A stretch of DNA of 64,000 nt, taken from positions 186,001 to 250,000 of the forward strand of contig CAVSAU010000010.1 of the NCBI GenBank assembly GCA_963726065.1. The letters are read 5' to 3'. This stretch comes from Neomesorhizobium sp963726065. GTDB lineage: Bacteria; Pseudomonadota; Alphaproteobacteria; Rhizobiales; Rhizobiaceae. Of the stretch, positions 19,347 to 27,226 are shown in pieces. Numbering within the stretch: position 1 is the first letter of the stretch; each line of letters begins with the position of its first letter. The notes beneath the pieces are model-generated. The model ran no database searches, had not been told where the DNA came from, and was given only the letters and a program-made list of their open reading frames with translations. Position numbers and translations under genes: made by a program.

Positions 19347-20126
19347 ATGCTCGCTGTCACCCAATCGCATGTCGGCTTGGCAAAGGATGCTGAGTCAGAT
19401 CAGTCCAAGAAGCGCATCATCCTGATTGTTGCTCCGCCGCACGTCGTCTCGGAGTGCATGATCTACGCCGTCGAGAGAGAGTTTCCCGCTTGCGCCGTCG
19501 AGCGCATCTGGCAGCAAAGCGTGCCGCAACACATTCAGCGAGAAGCGGTATGCCTCGTTTTGCTGGACGCGGCGCTGTTTCCTCAACTGCGACAGCTGAG
19601 ATCGAAACTTTTCAATCTGAACGGTCCCGTGGCGCTCCTGCAGAACGACGCGGACAGCGCCTATTCTCCGAAGGCACTCTTTGCGGAACGTGTTCGCGGT
19701 GTGCTGCCGATGCAACTGAAGCTCGACGTCTGGCTCGCCGCGCTTCGTCTGCTCCTGGTGGGCGGTGAATATTATCCTCTCTCGTTGTTCGAAGGTGATC
19801 GCTCGCGCACCCATTCCGAGCCTCAGCATTCCGAGTGCATCATCGACTACAGCGTGGCCGGTCAGGACGAGCAGATGAGTGAGCTTACAGAGCGTGAGTT
19901 CCAGGTGCTTGCCCTTGTGGCCAACGGGCTGCAGAACAAGGCTATCGCGGCTTCTCTCGGACTGTCGGAGTTCACGGTGAAGATTCATCTCCACAACGTC
20001 AACACCAAACTCGGCACCCACAACCGCACGCAGGCCGCGGCTCTCTTCCATGCACAGCGCAAAGCGTCGCCGTCGTTCGGGCGGGTTCTAGCGCAGCCAT
20101 CATACCTGGCGTTACCGCTTTCCTGA
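19347..20126 (+). CDS. LuxR-family transcriptional regulator with degenerate receiver-like domain
   Basis: The product is 259 residues. The C-terminal LuxR helix-turn-helix is clear (SELTEREFQVLALVANGLQN, KAIAASLGLSEFTVKIHLHN, about residues 179-240). The N-terminal 130 residues have a receiver-like pattern (RIILIVAPPHVVSECMIYAV, REAVCLVLLDAALFP) but lack the acidic pocket and a clear phosphoacceptor Asp, so phosphorylation control is doubtful. A G-rich ribosome site is next to ATG 19347. It is divergent from the type I secretion operon across 574 bases and is the only regulator nearby, so it probably controls that operon. The trigger is unknown. Confidence 0.85.
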   Translation: MLAVTQSHVGLAKDAESDQSKKRIILIVAPPHVVSECMIYAVEREFPACAVERIWQQSVPQHIQREAVCLVLLDAALFPQLRQLRSKLFNLNGPVALLQNDADSAYSPKALFAERVRGVLPMQLKLDVWLAALRLLLVGGEYYPLSLFEGDRSRTHSEPQHSECIIDYSVAGQDEQMSELTEREFQVLALVANGLQNKAIAASLGLSEFTVKIHLHNVNTKLGTHNRTQAAALFHAQRKASPSFGRVLAQPSYLALPLS

Positions 20127-20135
20127 GGCTTCCGG

Positions 20136-20618
20136 ATGACCCGTCTACAGGACGTGCTGCTGGTCGTGGGCCAGCTCAACTATACCTGGACAAACACGGA
20201 GAGCTTGCTGATCTATCTGATTGCGGGGCTCGCCAAGGTCGATAAGGAGACCGCGATCATCATCTTCCTGACCTTGAACACGACCCGCGCTCGCATTGAG
20301 CTGGTCGAGCGCCTGGCCAAGATGAAGAAGACCCCTGCGGACTGCCGCAAGGCCGTGCTGGCGGTGACCGAACAGCTGAACAAGCAAGCCAAGCTGCGGA
20401 ACAAGTATAGTCACTGCATCTATTCCTTTGACGAAACTGGGACCGAAGCCACCACGCAGTTGATGCGTATCGCCGACGGCAAGGACGCGGTGCGCTACGG
20501 CAAGATCGAGAAGCTGGACGATGCCGAGATCAAGCGCATCCAGGCGTCGATCGACGCCATCACCAAGATCAACACCGGCGTCTGGGAAATCGTTGACGAC
20601 TATGGCTTCCCGAAGTGA
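20136..20618 (+). CDS. Hypothetical protein with HEPN-like RNKYSH motif
   Basis: The 160-residue product is mostly alpha-helical and has no signal peptide. Residues 88-93 read R-N-K-Y-S-H inside KLRNKYSHCIYSF. This fits the R-x4-H motif of HEPN-fold ribonucleases, in which the Arg and His form the active site and Asn is common after the Arg. The preceding helices (TNTESLLIYLIAGLAKVDKE, LVERLAKMKKTP) are compatible with the HEPN bundle. It starts 10 bases after the LuxR gene on the same strand. No partner antitoxin (MNT or other) is adjacent. Many HEPN-like proteins are not toxins, so the enzymatic role is a hypothesis. Confidence 0.6.
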   Translation: MTRLQDVLLVVGQLNYTWTNTESLLIYLIAGLAKVDKETAIIIFLTLNTTRARIELVERLAKMKKTPADCRKAVLAVTEQLNKQAKLRNKYSHCIYSFDETGTEATTQLMRIADGKDAVRYGKIEKLDDAEIKRIQASIDAITKINTGVWEIVDDYGFPK

Positions 20619-20709
20619 GCGGTTCCGCTTGATGACTTGCCTGATGCCGCTGAAGGCGCCGGGGCCAAGCGCCCGGGCCATGATCCTGGACGAACTGTGG
20701 TCCTAGGGC

Positions 20710-20736
20710 AGTTCCGGTTCTTTCAGAACCGGAACT
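20710..20736. terminator. Perfect 12-bp palindromic hairpin
   Basis: AGTTCCGGTTCT (20710-20721) and AGAACCGGAACT (20725-20736) are exact inverted copies with a 3-base loop. It lies between the convergent HEPN-like gene (end 20618) and lhgO (end 20872), and can end transcription from both sides. The same kind of palindrome, as I recall, recurs between genes in rhizobial genomes, so it may also be a dispersed repeat. Confidence 0.55.
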
Positions 20737-20871
20737 CGCTCAAACTATTTGTTTCGAAGCATTTATGCGGACGGCAAATGAATCCATTTGGCTGCAAAAT
20801 GCTGTAGGCTGGGTAGAACAGGAAAGCGCGCTTGGGGTCGTGACGCTGCCCGAGTTCCTATCAACACGTCT

Positions 20872-22059
20872 CTAAGTCACACGGTCGACGATCATCGCAG
20901 CTATCGGGATTGCGGAAGTGGCTGCCGGTGACGGGGCGTTGCAGACGTGGAGCATGCGCTCGGTCTCGGCGAAGAGGAAATCATGAATGAGCGCACCGTC
21001 CCTGCGCACCGCCTGCGCACGGATGCCCGCCTCGTAGGGCAAGAGGTCGGCGAGTTCGAGGCTCGGGCAGTATTTCCGGCATTCTTCGAGATAACCCGGC
21101 TTCCAGAGCGAGTTGCGCAGCTCCGTGCACCGCGGACTTGCGGTTGGCAGAAGACGGTCTTCCAGAAACCGGGGAAGAGCACGTAGTCGGCCATGTCGGC
21201 AAGATTGACGGACGAGCTGCGGATACCCCTCGCGCGCAAAGCCGATCACGGCATTCGGCCCGACCGTCACGCTGCCGTCGATCATGCGCGTCAGGTGGAC
21301 GCCGAGGAAGGGCAGGGCAGGGTCCGGGATCGGATAGATGAGGTGGCGGACGATGTCGTTCTTGTCGGCCGGCAGGCGAAAATATTCGCCGCGGAAGGGC
21401 ACGATGCGATGCTCGATCGAAAGGCCGGCGAGGATTGCCAGCCGGTCCGATTGCAGGCCAGCGCAGGCGACCAGCTTTTTCGCCCGCCAGCTTTCGCCTT
21501 CCGACGCGACGTCGACGGCGTCGATCGTCTCGCGGATGCCGGTGACGCGGGTCGAAAGGCGGATTTCCCCGCCGAGCGCCACGATGCGCCGGCTCATGGC
21601 CCGGCAGACTTCGGCATAGTTGACGATGCCGGTCGAAGGCACGAAAAGCGCGCCGCGGCCGCGGATGTTCGGCTCGCGCTCCTTCAACTCGCCCTCGCTG
21701 ACGATGCTGACCTCGATCGTGTTCTGCTTGGAGCGTTCGTAGAGGGCGTCCATGCGTTGCATTTCGAGATCGGAGGTGGCGACGAGCAGCTTGCCGCAAA
21801 CCTCGAAGCGAATGCCGTTCTGCGCGCAAAAAATCTTGGTGGCCTCCGCGCCCTTGCGGCACAGCTCGGCCTTGAGGCTGCCCGGCGGATAGTAGATGCC
21901 GGCATGGATGACGCCGCTGTTGTGGCCGGTCTGGTGCTTGCCGAGCGCATCCTCCTTCTCCAGGAGGACCAGGCTGCTGCCGGGACGGTCTTCGAGAAGC
22001 CGCATGGCCGTCGCCAGGCCGACGATGCCGCCTCCGATAATGCAATAGTCGAAAATCAT
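20872..22059 (-). CDS. lhgO: L-2-hydroxyglutarate oxidase, with an out-of-frame patch
   Basis: The 395-residue FAD enzyme starts with the dinucleotide fold CIIGGGIVGLATAMRLLE. Family blocks follow: GHNSGVIHAGIYYPPGSLKA, STGIVNYAEVCRAM, FRGEYFRLPADK, and near the end LRNSLWKPGYLEECRKY and YEAGIRAQAV. It oxidises L-2-hydroxyglutarate to 2-oxoglutarate and passes electrons to the quinone pool. Between about 21225 and 21126 the residues are wrong for the family. Two successive other frames there read SVNLADMADYVLFPGFWKT and ANRKSAVH, so three single-base insertions cancel to keep the gene open. About 33 residues are therefore scrambled as written; error is likely. Confidence 0.88.
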   Translation of the reverse strand: MIFDYCIIGGGIVGLATAMRLLEDRPGSSLVLLEKEDALGKHQTGHNSGVIHAGIYYPPGSLKAELCRKGAEATKIFCAQNGIRFEVCGKLLVATSDLEMQRMDALYERSKQNTIEVSIVSEGELKEREPNIRGRGALFVPSTGIVNYAEVCRAMSRRIVALGGEIRLSTRVTGIRETIDAVDVASEGESWRAKKLVACAGLQSDRLAILAGLSIEHRIVPFRGEYFRLPADKNDIVRHLIYPIPDPALPFLGVHLTRMIDGSVTVGPNAVIGFAREGYPQLVRQSCRHGRLRALPRFLEDRLLPTASPRCTELRNSLWKPGYLEECRKYCPSLELADLLPYEAGIRAQAVRRDGALIHDFLFAETERMLHVCNAPSPAATSAIPIAAMIVDRVT

Positions 22060-22395
22060 CTGTCCTGCCCTTGCCCGCCCGATTATGCGTGGACCGCCGA
22101 GTATTCGCTATATAGCCGAAATAGGTTCCTGCTGTGCCTGGCCGTCGGTCAGGTCGTCGGCTGCGCCTTCCAGCGCCACGAGGCCGTAGCGCAGCACTGG
22201 CAGCAGAAGTGAGTGGCTAAAGTCACTCTGCTTTGGATTTCCCGACGGCGCCACGTTTTCAATTTCCAAGCTGTTTTCTGTGACTGCCGTTTTCGCTCAC
22301 CATGCAGAACGAGATGGACAATGGGATAGGCCAAGTCCACGCCACATGGCTTTTGAGACGACGCTAGGGTAATCTCTTTTCATGGAGATATGAGC
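22060..22395. other. Intergenic region between lhgO and the adenylate cyclase gene
   Basis: The two genes are divergent, so this 336-base stretch holds both promoters. I see no coding frame with a ribosome site. The segment just before the cyclase gene carries GGAG at 22384-22387. Confidence 0.4.
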
Positions 22396-24621
22396 ATGGA
22401 ACGCCGGCTGGCCGCGGTCCTTGCCTTTGATATGGTAGGTTATTCCCGCCTCATGGGCGCGGATGAACGCGGAACTCTGGCGGCGTTTCGACGCCACTGC
22501 AACGACATCTTCAATCCCCGGGCGGCCCAGTATCACGGAAGGATCGTCAAGTTCACCGGTGATGGCGCCCTCATCGAGTTCGCCAGCGTGGTGGATTCGG
22601 TGTGCTTTGCGGTGGAAATGCAATGCGCGCTGCAGGCTGAAAATTCCGGCGTCGCCCCGGAAAGTCAGCTTTGCTACCGCATCGGGATCAACACTGGCGA
22701 CATCATGGTCGACGACGGCGACATTTATGGCGACGGCGTGAACGTTGCTGCGCGCCTTCAGGAACATGCCGACCCGGGCGGCATCAGCCTGTCAGAAACC
22801 GCGTTCAACCAGATCAGGGGCAAGCTGGACCTGAGCTTCGATTACTACGGCAAGCGCCAAGTGAAAAATATCGGAGAGCCCGTGGCGATCTACAAGGTCC
22901 GGCTCGACGACAAGGCTCAGGCGCTGCTGACGCCATTGGTGCGAGCGGCACGCTGGGCTTATCCCGGCCGCCGACGATGGTACGCCCTGGTCGCCGCTGC
23001 GGTGCTCATCGCGTGCGCCGCCTTGATTTGGATGAGGCCGTGGGAGCCAGCATCGCTTGCTCCCGAACGCTTCGCCTATCCGCTGCCCGACAAACCTTCA
23101 ATCGCCGTGCTTCCATTCATCAATGTGAGCAACGACACGGAACAAGATCACCTTGCCACAGGCTTGACGGATGACCTGATTACGGAGCTTTCGAAGGTCT
23201 CGGGCCTTTTCGTTATCGCTCGCCATTCGGTCTTTGCCCTTCGCACCTCTTCGGCCAGCGTCCAGGACGTGGCCGCCGAACTTGGCGTGCACTTCGTTCT
23301 GGAAGGCTCCCTGCAGCGGGCCGAGTCCAAGTTGAGAATTAACGTCAACCTTATCGACGCTCTTACCGGGCTTTCTCTGTGGGCTGAACGTTACGACCGG
23401 GAGTATTCCGACATTTTCGCTGTTCAAGACGATGTGATCAGCAAGATCATCTCGGCGCTGGCAATCAAACTGACGAAGGTCGAACGCGATCAGCTGTCGC
23501 GAATCCCTACCGATAACCTCGAAGCTTACGATTATTATCTGCGCGCGGAGAAGGAAGGGTTTCTCTACAGCGACGTGGACACGTATCGTCGGGCATTGTC
23601 CTTTTACCAGAAGGCCATCGATTTGGACCCCGATTTTGCGGAAGCGCATGCCGGCATCGCGCGTATTGCGGTGGACGTTTGGCGCAACGACTACAATCTG
23701 ATCTGGTCGGCGGCGGTAGCGCGCAAAATCGCCTACGACGCGGCCGGGCAGGCGCTCAAGCTGGATCCCGGGAATGCGCGCGCCCACACCGTTCTGGCGC
23801 TGTTGCAGCTTGTCGACGGAAGGCAGGCAGAAGCAACCGACTCTGCCACGAGAGCCATCACTGTTCAGCCAAACGATTCCGAGGCCTTCGGCAATTTCGC
23901 CCTCATTCTGGCCCAGACCGGCCAGCGTGAGCAGGCGATCAGGGAAGTCGACAAGGCACTGCGCCTCGATCCGGCGCCACCTATAAGTTTTCGTTTGCTG
24001 GCCGGCATAACCCTTTACCTGTCACGGGAAAACGATCGGGCTATTCCGCTTCTGGAAGCGGCACGCGACGGTTTGCCGAACACCGAACCGGCCCGCGAAT
24101 ATCTGGCTGCCGCCTACGCGCATCGGGACGACGTGCAGCACGCAAGCCAGGAAACGGCAAAACTTCTAGAGCTCTTTCCCGACAGCAATCTGACTTATTA
24201 TGGCTACCTCTACGACTATTGGCGCGAGGAGGACCGCGACTATCATCTGGAGGGCCTGCGCGGTGCCGGAATCACGGATTGGCCGTTTGGCTTCGAGGGC
24301 AAGGAAGCAGACCAGGTCGCCGGAGACGAGCTGCGCGCGCTGGCGGGCGGCACGACATGGTCCGGCAGACATAAGAACGGAACTGAATTCATGCAGTATT
24401 TCGACAATGCAGGTCACACGGCCTATCGCAGCGCAAACACAAACGTCACTGGCGTGGTCGAAGTTGACGGCAACCGGATCTGCGAAAAGTTCGAAGGTTA
24501 TTTCCTGGATCGCCTGACCTGCGGGCACGTCTATCGCAACACCACAGACGAAGCCCGCGACAAGGACTATGTCCACGTGTCGCCGCAGGCCCTCAAGTTC
24601 TTCTCGGTCACCTCACAGTAG
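22396..24621 (+). CDS. Class III adenylate/guanylate cyclase with membrane segment, TolB-like part and TPRs
   Basis: ATG 22396 is preferred over ATG 22390 because GGAG lies 8 bases before it and relatives begin M-x-RRLAA. The 741-residue product has a cyclase domain at residues 1-175 with the metal-binding Asp pair in LAFDMVGYSRLMG (D12) and FTGDGALIEF (D56), and GDGVNVAARL further on. A membrane segment lies near residue 205-220. Outside the membrane are a TolB-N-like part (KPSIAVLPFINVSND, DLITELSKVSGLFVIARHSV), TPR units (ALSFYQKAIDLDPDFAEAHA) and an unassigned C-terminal domain (GNRICEKFEGYF). It should make cAMP in answer to a periplasmic signal. The signal is unknown. Confidence 0.9.
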   Translation: MERRLAAVLAFDMVGYSRLMGADERGTLAAFRRHCNDIFNPRAAQYHGRIVKFTGDGALIEFASVVDSVCFAVEMQCALQAENSGVAPESQLCYRIGINTGDIMVDDGDIYGDGVNVAARLQEHADPGGISLSETAFNQIRGKLDLSFDYYGKRQVKNIGEPVAIYKVRLDDKAQALLTPLVRAARWAYPGRRRWYALVAAAVLIACAALIWMRPWEPASLAPERFAYPLPDKPSIAVLPFINVSNDTEQDHLATGLTDDLITELSKVSGLFVIARHSVFALRTSSASVQDVAAELGVHFVLEGSLQRAESKLRINVNLIDALTGLSLWAERYDREYSDIFAVQDDVISKIISALAIKLTKVERDQLSRIPTDNLEAYDYYLRAEKEGFLYSDVDTYRRALSFYQKAIDLDPDFAEAHAGIARIAVDVWRNDYNLIWSAAVARKIAYDAAGQALKLDPGNARAHTVLALLQLVDGRQAEATDSATRAITVQPNDSEAFGNFALILAQTGQREQAIREVDKALRLDPAPPISFRLLAGITLYLSRENDRAIPLLEAARDGLPNTEPAREYLAAAYAHRDDVQHASQETAKLLELFPDSNLTYYGYLYDYWREEDRDYHLEGLRGAGITDWPFGFEGKEADQVAGDELRALAGGTTWSGRHKNGTEFMQYFDNAGHTAYRSANTNVTGVVEVDGNRICEKFEGYFLDRLTCGHVYRNTTDEARDKDYVHVSPQALKFFSVTSQ

Positions 24622-24641
24622 GAGGGGAAGCGTCGACGCTC

Positions 24642-25148
24642 TCATTCCCAGCTTTTGTGCGACTTCTCGGCAATCAGCGTCTGCTCGACCTCGGGCCAGT
24701 ATTTCTTGGAATCGACAACCTTGGTTGGCTTTTTCTCGAAGCCATCGGCCGCTCCTGGGTCGTAGCTGAGATACAGCTTCCCTTCGATGATCCTCCACGC
24801 TTTCGGATCAATGTTGGTGGTGATGGTGCCGAATGAGACCCCATCGGCGCAATAGCCGCCGTATTGTGGCGCGTATTTGACCGGTTGGCTGACAAAAAGA
24901 TCGCGATTCTCGGCACTGGCGAAATGCCAGGTCGCGCCGAGCCAACGATATGAAAACTCTTCCGATCCCTGGACGGCCTGGTTTTGCGTGAAGTAGGCGA
25001 CAGGGTCATATCCCTTGATCGCGACGTCGCCGAAATAGCCTGTATTGACGACTTCGTCGGCCGCGACACTGCCCACCAATGCCAGGAGAGACAGGGCGCC
25101 TGCTGCCGCATGAATACGCAGGCCAACCTTTCGTTTAGCATCATACAT
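24642..25148 (-). CDS. Exported YHS-domain protein
   Basis: About 168 residues from ATG 25148, with an alternative GTG at 25160. The N-terminus is a signal peptide (LSLLALVGSVAADE). The mature part has the YHS family pattern: GYDPVAYFTQNQAVQGSEEF, W-H-F-A-S-A-E-N-R-D-L-F and YGGYCADGVSFG. YHS domains are small and often metal-related. It ends in KKYWPEVEQTL. The gene lies 38 bases downstream of the ankyrin gene on the same strand, so the two exported proteins are probably made together. It is convergent with the cyclase gene, only 20 bases away. Function of periplasmic YHS proteins is not settled. Confidence 0.8.
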   Translation of the reverse strand: MYDAKRKVGLRIHAAAGALSLLALVGSVAADEVVNTGYFGDVAIKGYDPVAYFTQNQAVQGSEEFSYRWLGATWHFASAENRDLFVSQPVKYAPQYGGYCADGVSFGTITTNIDPKAWRIIEGKLYLSYDPGAADGFEKKPTKVVDSKKYWPEVEQTLIAEKSHKSWE

Positions 25149-25186
25149 TATTGTTCTCACTTTTAACTTGCGTTGCGCACGTCAGG

Positions 25187-25801
25187 TTATTTTGCGCTCG
25201 CTGCAGTTGCTGTTTTGCGTTTGTTGCATTCGGCGTAGAGCCATTCACCCACGAGATCGGCCTTCTGACATGTGGCGCCGGCCGCCATCAGCATAGTTGC
25301 GGTCGGCCAGTGTTCGCGCCAGCCCGCCTGGGTGAGAGGAGTGTAACCGTTTCGCTCGGTCGCTTCGATTTCGGCGTCGTGATCCAGGAGAAACCGGGCC
25401 ACTTCGGCATGGCCTTCCTCTGAGGCTGCATGCAAAGGCGACATCTTGTAGAAGTTCTTTGTGTCGTTGACGTCGGCGCCTTTTGTGACAAGGAGGGAAG
25501 CCACCTCAAGGCTTCCGCCATATGCTGCAGCATGCAGTGGGGTGAGGCCATGTCGGTTGCGGGCGTGGATGTCTGACCCGCGTTCAAGCAGAAGAACGAC
25601 GACAGCCTTGTTTCCGGCCAACGAAGCAATGACCAGCGCTGGATCGCCGGCAGGGTCAAGCTCCTCAATGGCGGCCCCGGCGTCCAGCAGCTGTTTTGCC
25701 TGTTCGACGTCGCCGGTTTTTGCCGCATCATGCAAGGGACCTGCTAATGCCGTCGAGATCCCGCAAACGAAAACAAAGCCGGATGCGCAAAGATATTTCA
25801 T
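25187..25801 (-). CDS. Exported ankyrin-repeat protein
   Basis: The start is ATG 25801, with GTGGAG 9 bases before it; an upstream GTG is in frame but is itself part of that site. Residues 1-20 form a signal peptide (ASGFVFVCGISTALAG). About four ankyrin units follow (LHDAAKTGDVEQAKQLLDAG, GLTPLHAAAYGGSLEVASLL, SPLHAASEEGHAEVARFLLD, GYTPLTQAG), then a short tail with two cysteines (TCQKADLVGEWLYAECNKRK). Ankyrin repeats bind other proteins. The position before a YHS-protein gene suggests a periplasmic pair. The partner and role are unknown. Confidence 0.85.
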   Translation of the reverse strand: MKYLCASGFVFVCGISTALAGPLHDAAKTGDVEQAKQLLDAGAAIEELDPAGDPALVIASLAGNKAVVVLLLERGSDIHARNRHGLTPLHAAAYGGSLEVASLLVTKGADVNDTKNFYKMSPLHAASEEGHAEVARFLLDHDAEIEATERNGYTPLTQAGWREHWPTATMLMAAGATCQKADLVGEWLYAECNKRKTATAASAK

Positions 25802-26163
25802 GAGCGATAACTCCACCCCCGCGGGCAGAAATTCTATTGTATCACGACCGCAAGCAATCCTTCAATATTTTATGCCGGATTGTAGATAACGCTATGAAAT
25901 ACTTCATGCATTTATTGTCGGTACTTCGATTTTGAAACCATCGGTCGAGCGAGAGGTGGAGCGGTTATTTACGGTTGCCGAATCGATATTTCAGATCACA
26001 AACTTCTCCGTTGCTCCGCCCCGTTTCGGTCTGGCCATTGGATGGAAGAAGATGGGGACGACGCCTGGGACGGATCCCCGATTGCCGCCAATCGCAGACG
26101 TTGAAGGTTTTGCTTGAGCAAAGCGCCGAGAAAATAGAGTCTGTACCGGCATCGAGGGCGAAA
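25802..26163. other. Intergenic region between ankyrin gene and ketopantoate-reductase-like gene
   Basis: A 362-base divergent region. The 25850-25930 part is AT-rich (CAATATTTTATGCCGG) and probably holds the minus-strand promoter. A 61-codon frame at 25932-26117 has no ribosome site or recognisable product and is not accepted. Confidence 0.4.
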
Positions 26164-27186
26164 ATGAGCGCTTCCCAGCCAAAAATCTCGGTCTTCGGCG
26201 CCGGCAGCATCGGCTGCTATGTCGGCGGGCGGCTTGCCGCCGCCGGGGCGGATGTGAGCTTCGTCGGTCGTGAGCGGCTGGCCATGGAGATCGCCGAACA
26301 TGGCTTGCGGCTGACCGACTATCGCGGCGCCAATCTGCGTATTTCGCCCGGCGACGCCGACTATCGCACCGATTCCGCCGGAATTGCCGACGCCAGCCTG
26401 GTCCTGGTCACGGTGAAATCCGGGGCGACCGCTGAAGCGGGCAAGGTCCTGTCTGGATTGGCGCGGCCGGATGCCGTCATCGTCAGCTTCCAGAACGGCA
26501 TCGGCAATGCCGATGCCCTGAGCGAAGCCATTCCCGGCCGCAACGTTCTGGCCGGCATGGTGCCGTTCAACGTGATCCGGCGCGGTCCCGGCCATTTTCA
26601 TCAGGGTACCGAAGGTGCACTCGATGTCCAAAGAGATGAAGCGCTGGCGCCGTTCCTCCAGGCGTTCGAGCGGGCCGGCCTGCCGCTCAACCAGCATGCC
26701 GATCTCGTTCCGGTGCAGTGGGCAAAGCTGCTGCTCAATCTCAACAACGCGGTCAACGCGCTGTCGGGCCTGCCGCTGAAGGCCGAGCTTTCGCAGCGCG
26801 GCTACCGACGCTGCCTTGCGCTGGCGCAACAAGAGGCGCTCGACGTTCTCGGCAACGCCGACATTCGCCCGGCGAAGCTGACGCCGCTGCCGCCTTCGTG
26901 GCTGCCCTTCTTGCTCAGGCTTCCCGATCCGCTGTTCCGGGTCATCGCCGGCAGGATGCTTGCCATGGACCCGCTGGCGCGTTCGTCGATGCTCGACGAC
27001 CTCGATGCCGGCCGCACCACCGAAGTCGACTGGCTGAACGGCGAAATCGTCAAGCTGGCAGGAAGCGGAAGCCCTGAAGCACGGGTCAATGCCCGGCTGG
27101 TCGAGCTGGTTCACGCCGCCGAGCAGGGTGGCCGCCGCAACTGGCCGGGGGATGCATTGCTGGAGCGCTTGCAATCGCCGCGCTGA
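26164..27186 (+). CDS. 2-dehydropantoate 2-reductase family protein (ApbA/PanE)
   Basis: The product is 340 residues from ATG 26164. The NADP-binding motif is at the N-terminus (ISVFGAGSIGCYVGGRLAAA), followed by the family block FQNGIGNADALSEAIPGRNV. The C-terminal catalytic half has WAKLLLNLNNAVNALSGLPL, in which the Lys and Asn match the active-site positions, and ending blocks DPLARSSMLDDLDAGRTTEV. The family reduces ketopantoate for coenzyme A synthesis, but many paralogues act on other 2-keto acids. The gene is followed after 40 bases by an FAD dehydrogenase gene, so it may instead belong to a catabolic pair. I therefore give no gene symbol. Confidence 0.85.
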   Translation: MSASQPKISVFGAGSIGCYVGGRLAAAGADVSFVGRERLAMEIAEHGLRLTDYRGANLRISPGDADYRTDSAGIADASLVLVTVKSGATAEAGKVLSGLARPDAVIVSFQNGIGNADALSEAIPGRNVLAGMVPFNVIRRGPGHFHQGTEGALDVQRDEALAPFLQAFERAGLPLNQHADLVPVQWAKLLLNLNNAVNALSGLPLKAELSQRGYRRCLALAQQEALDVLGNADIRPAKLTPLPPSWLPFLLRLPDPLFRVIAGRMLAMDPLARSSMLDDLDAGRTTEVDWLNGEIVKLAGSGSPEARVNARLVELVHAAEQGGRRNWPGDALLERLQSPR

Positions 27187-27226
27187 ACGGCTGTTGTGAG
27201 CGCGGTTGAGGGAGGAGGGGAGCGAC

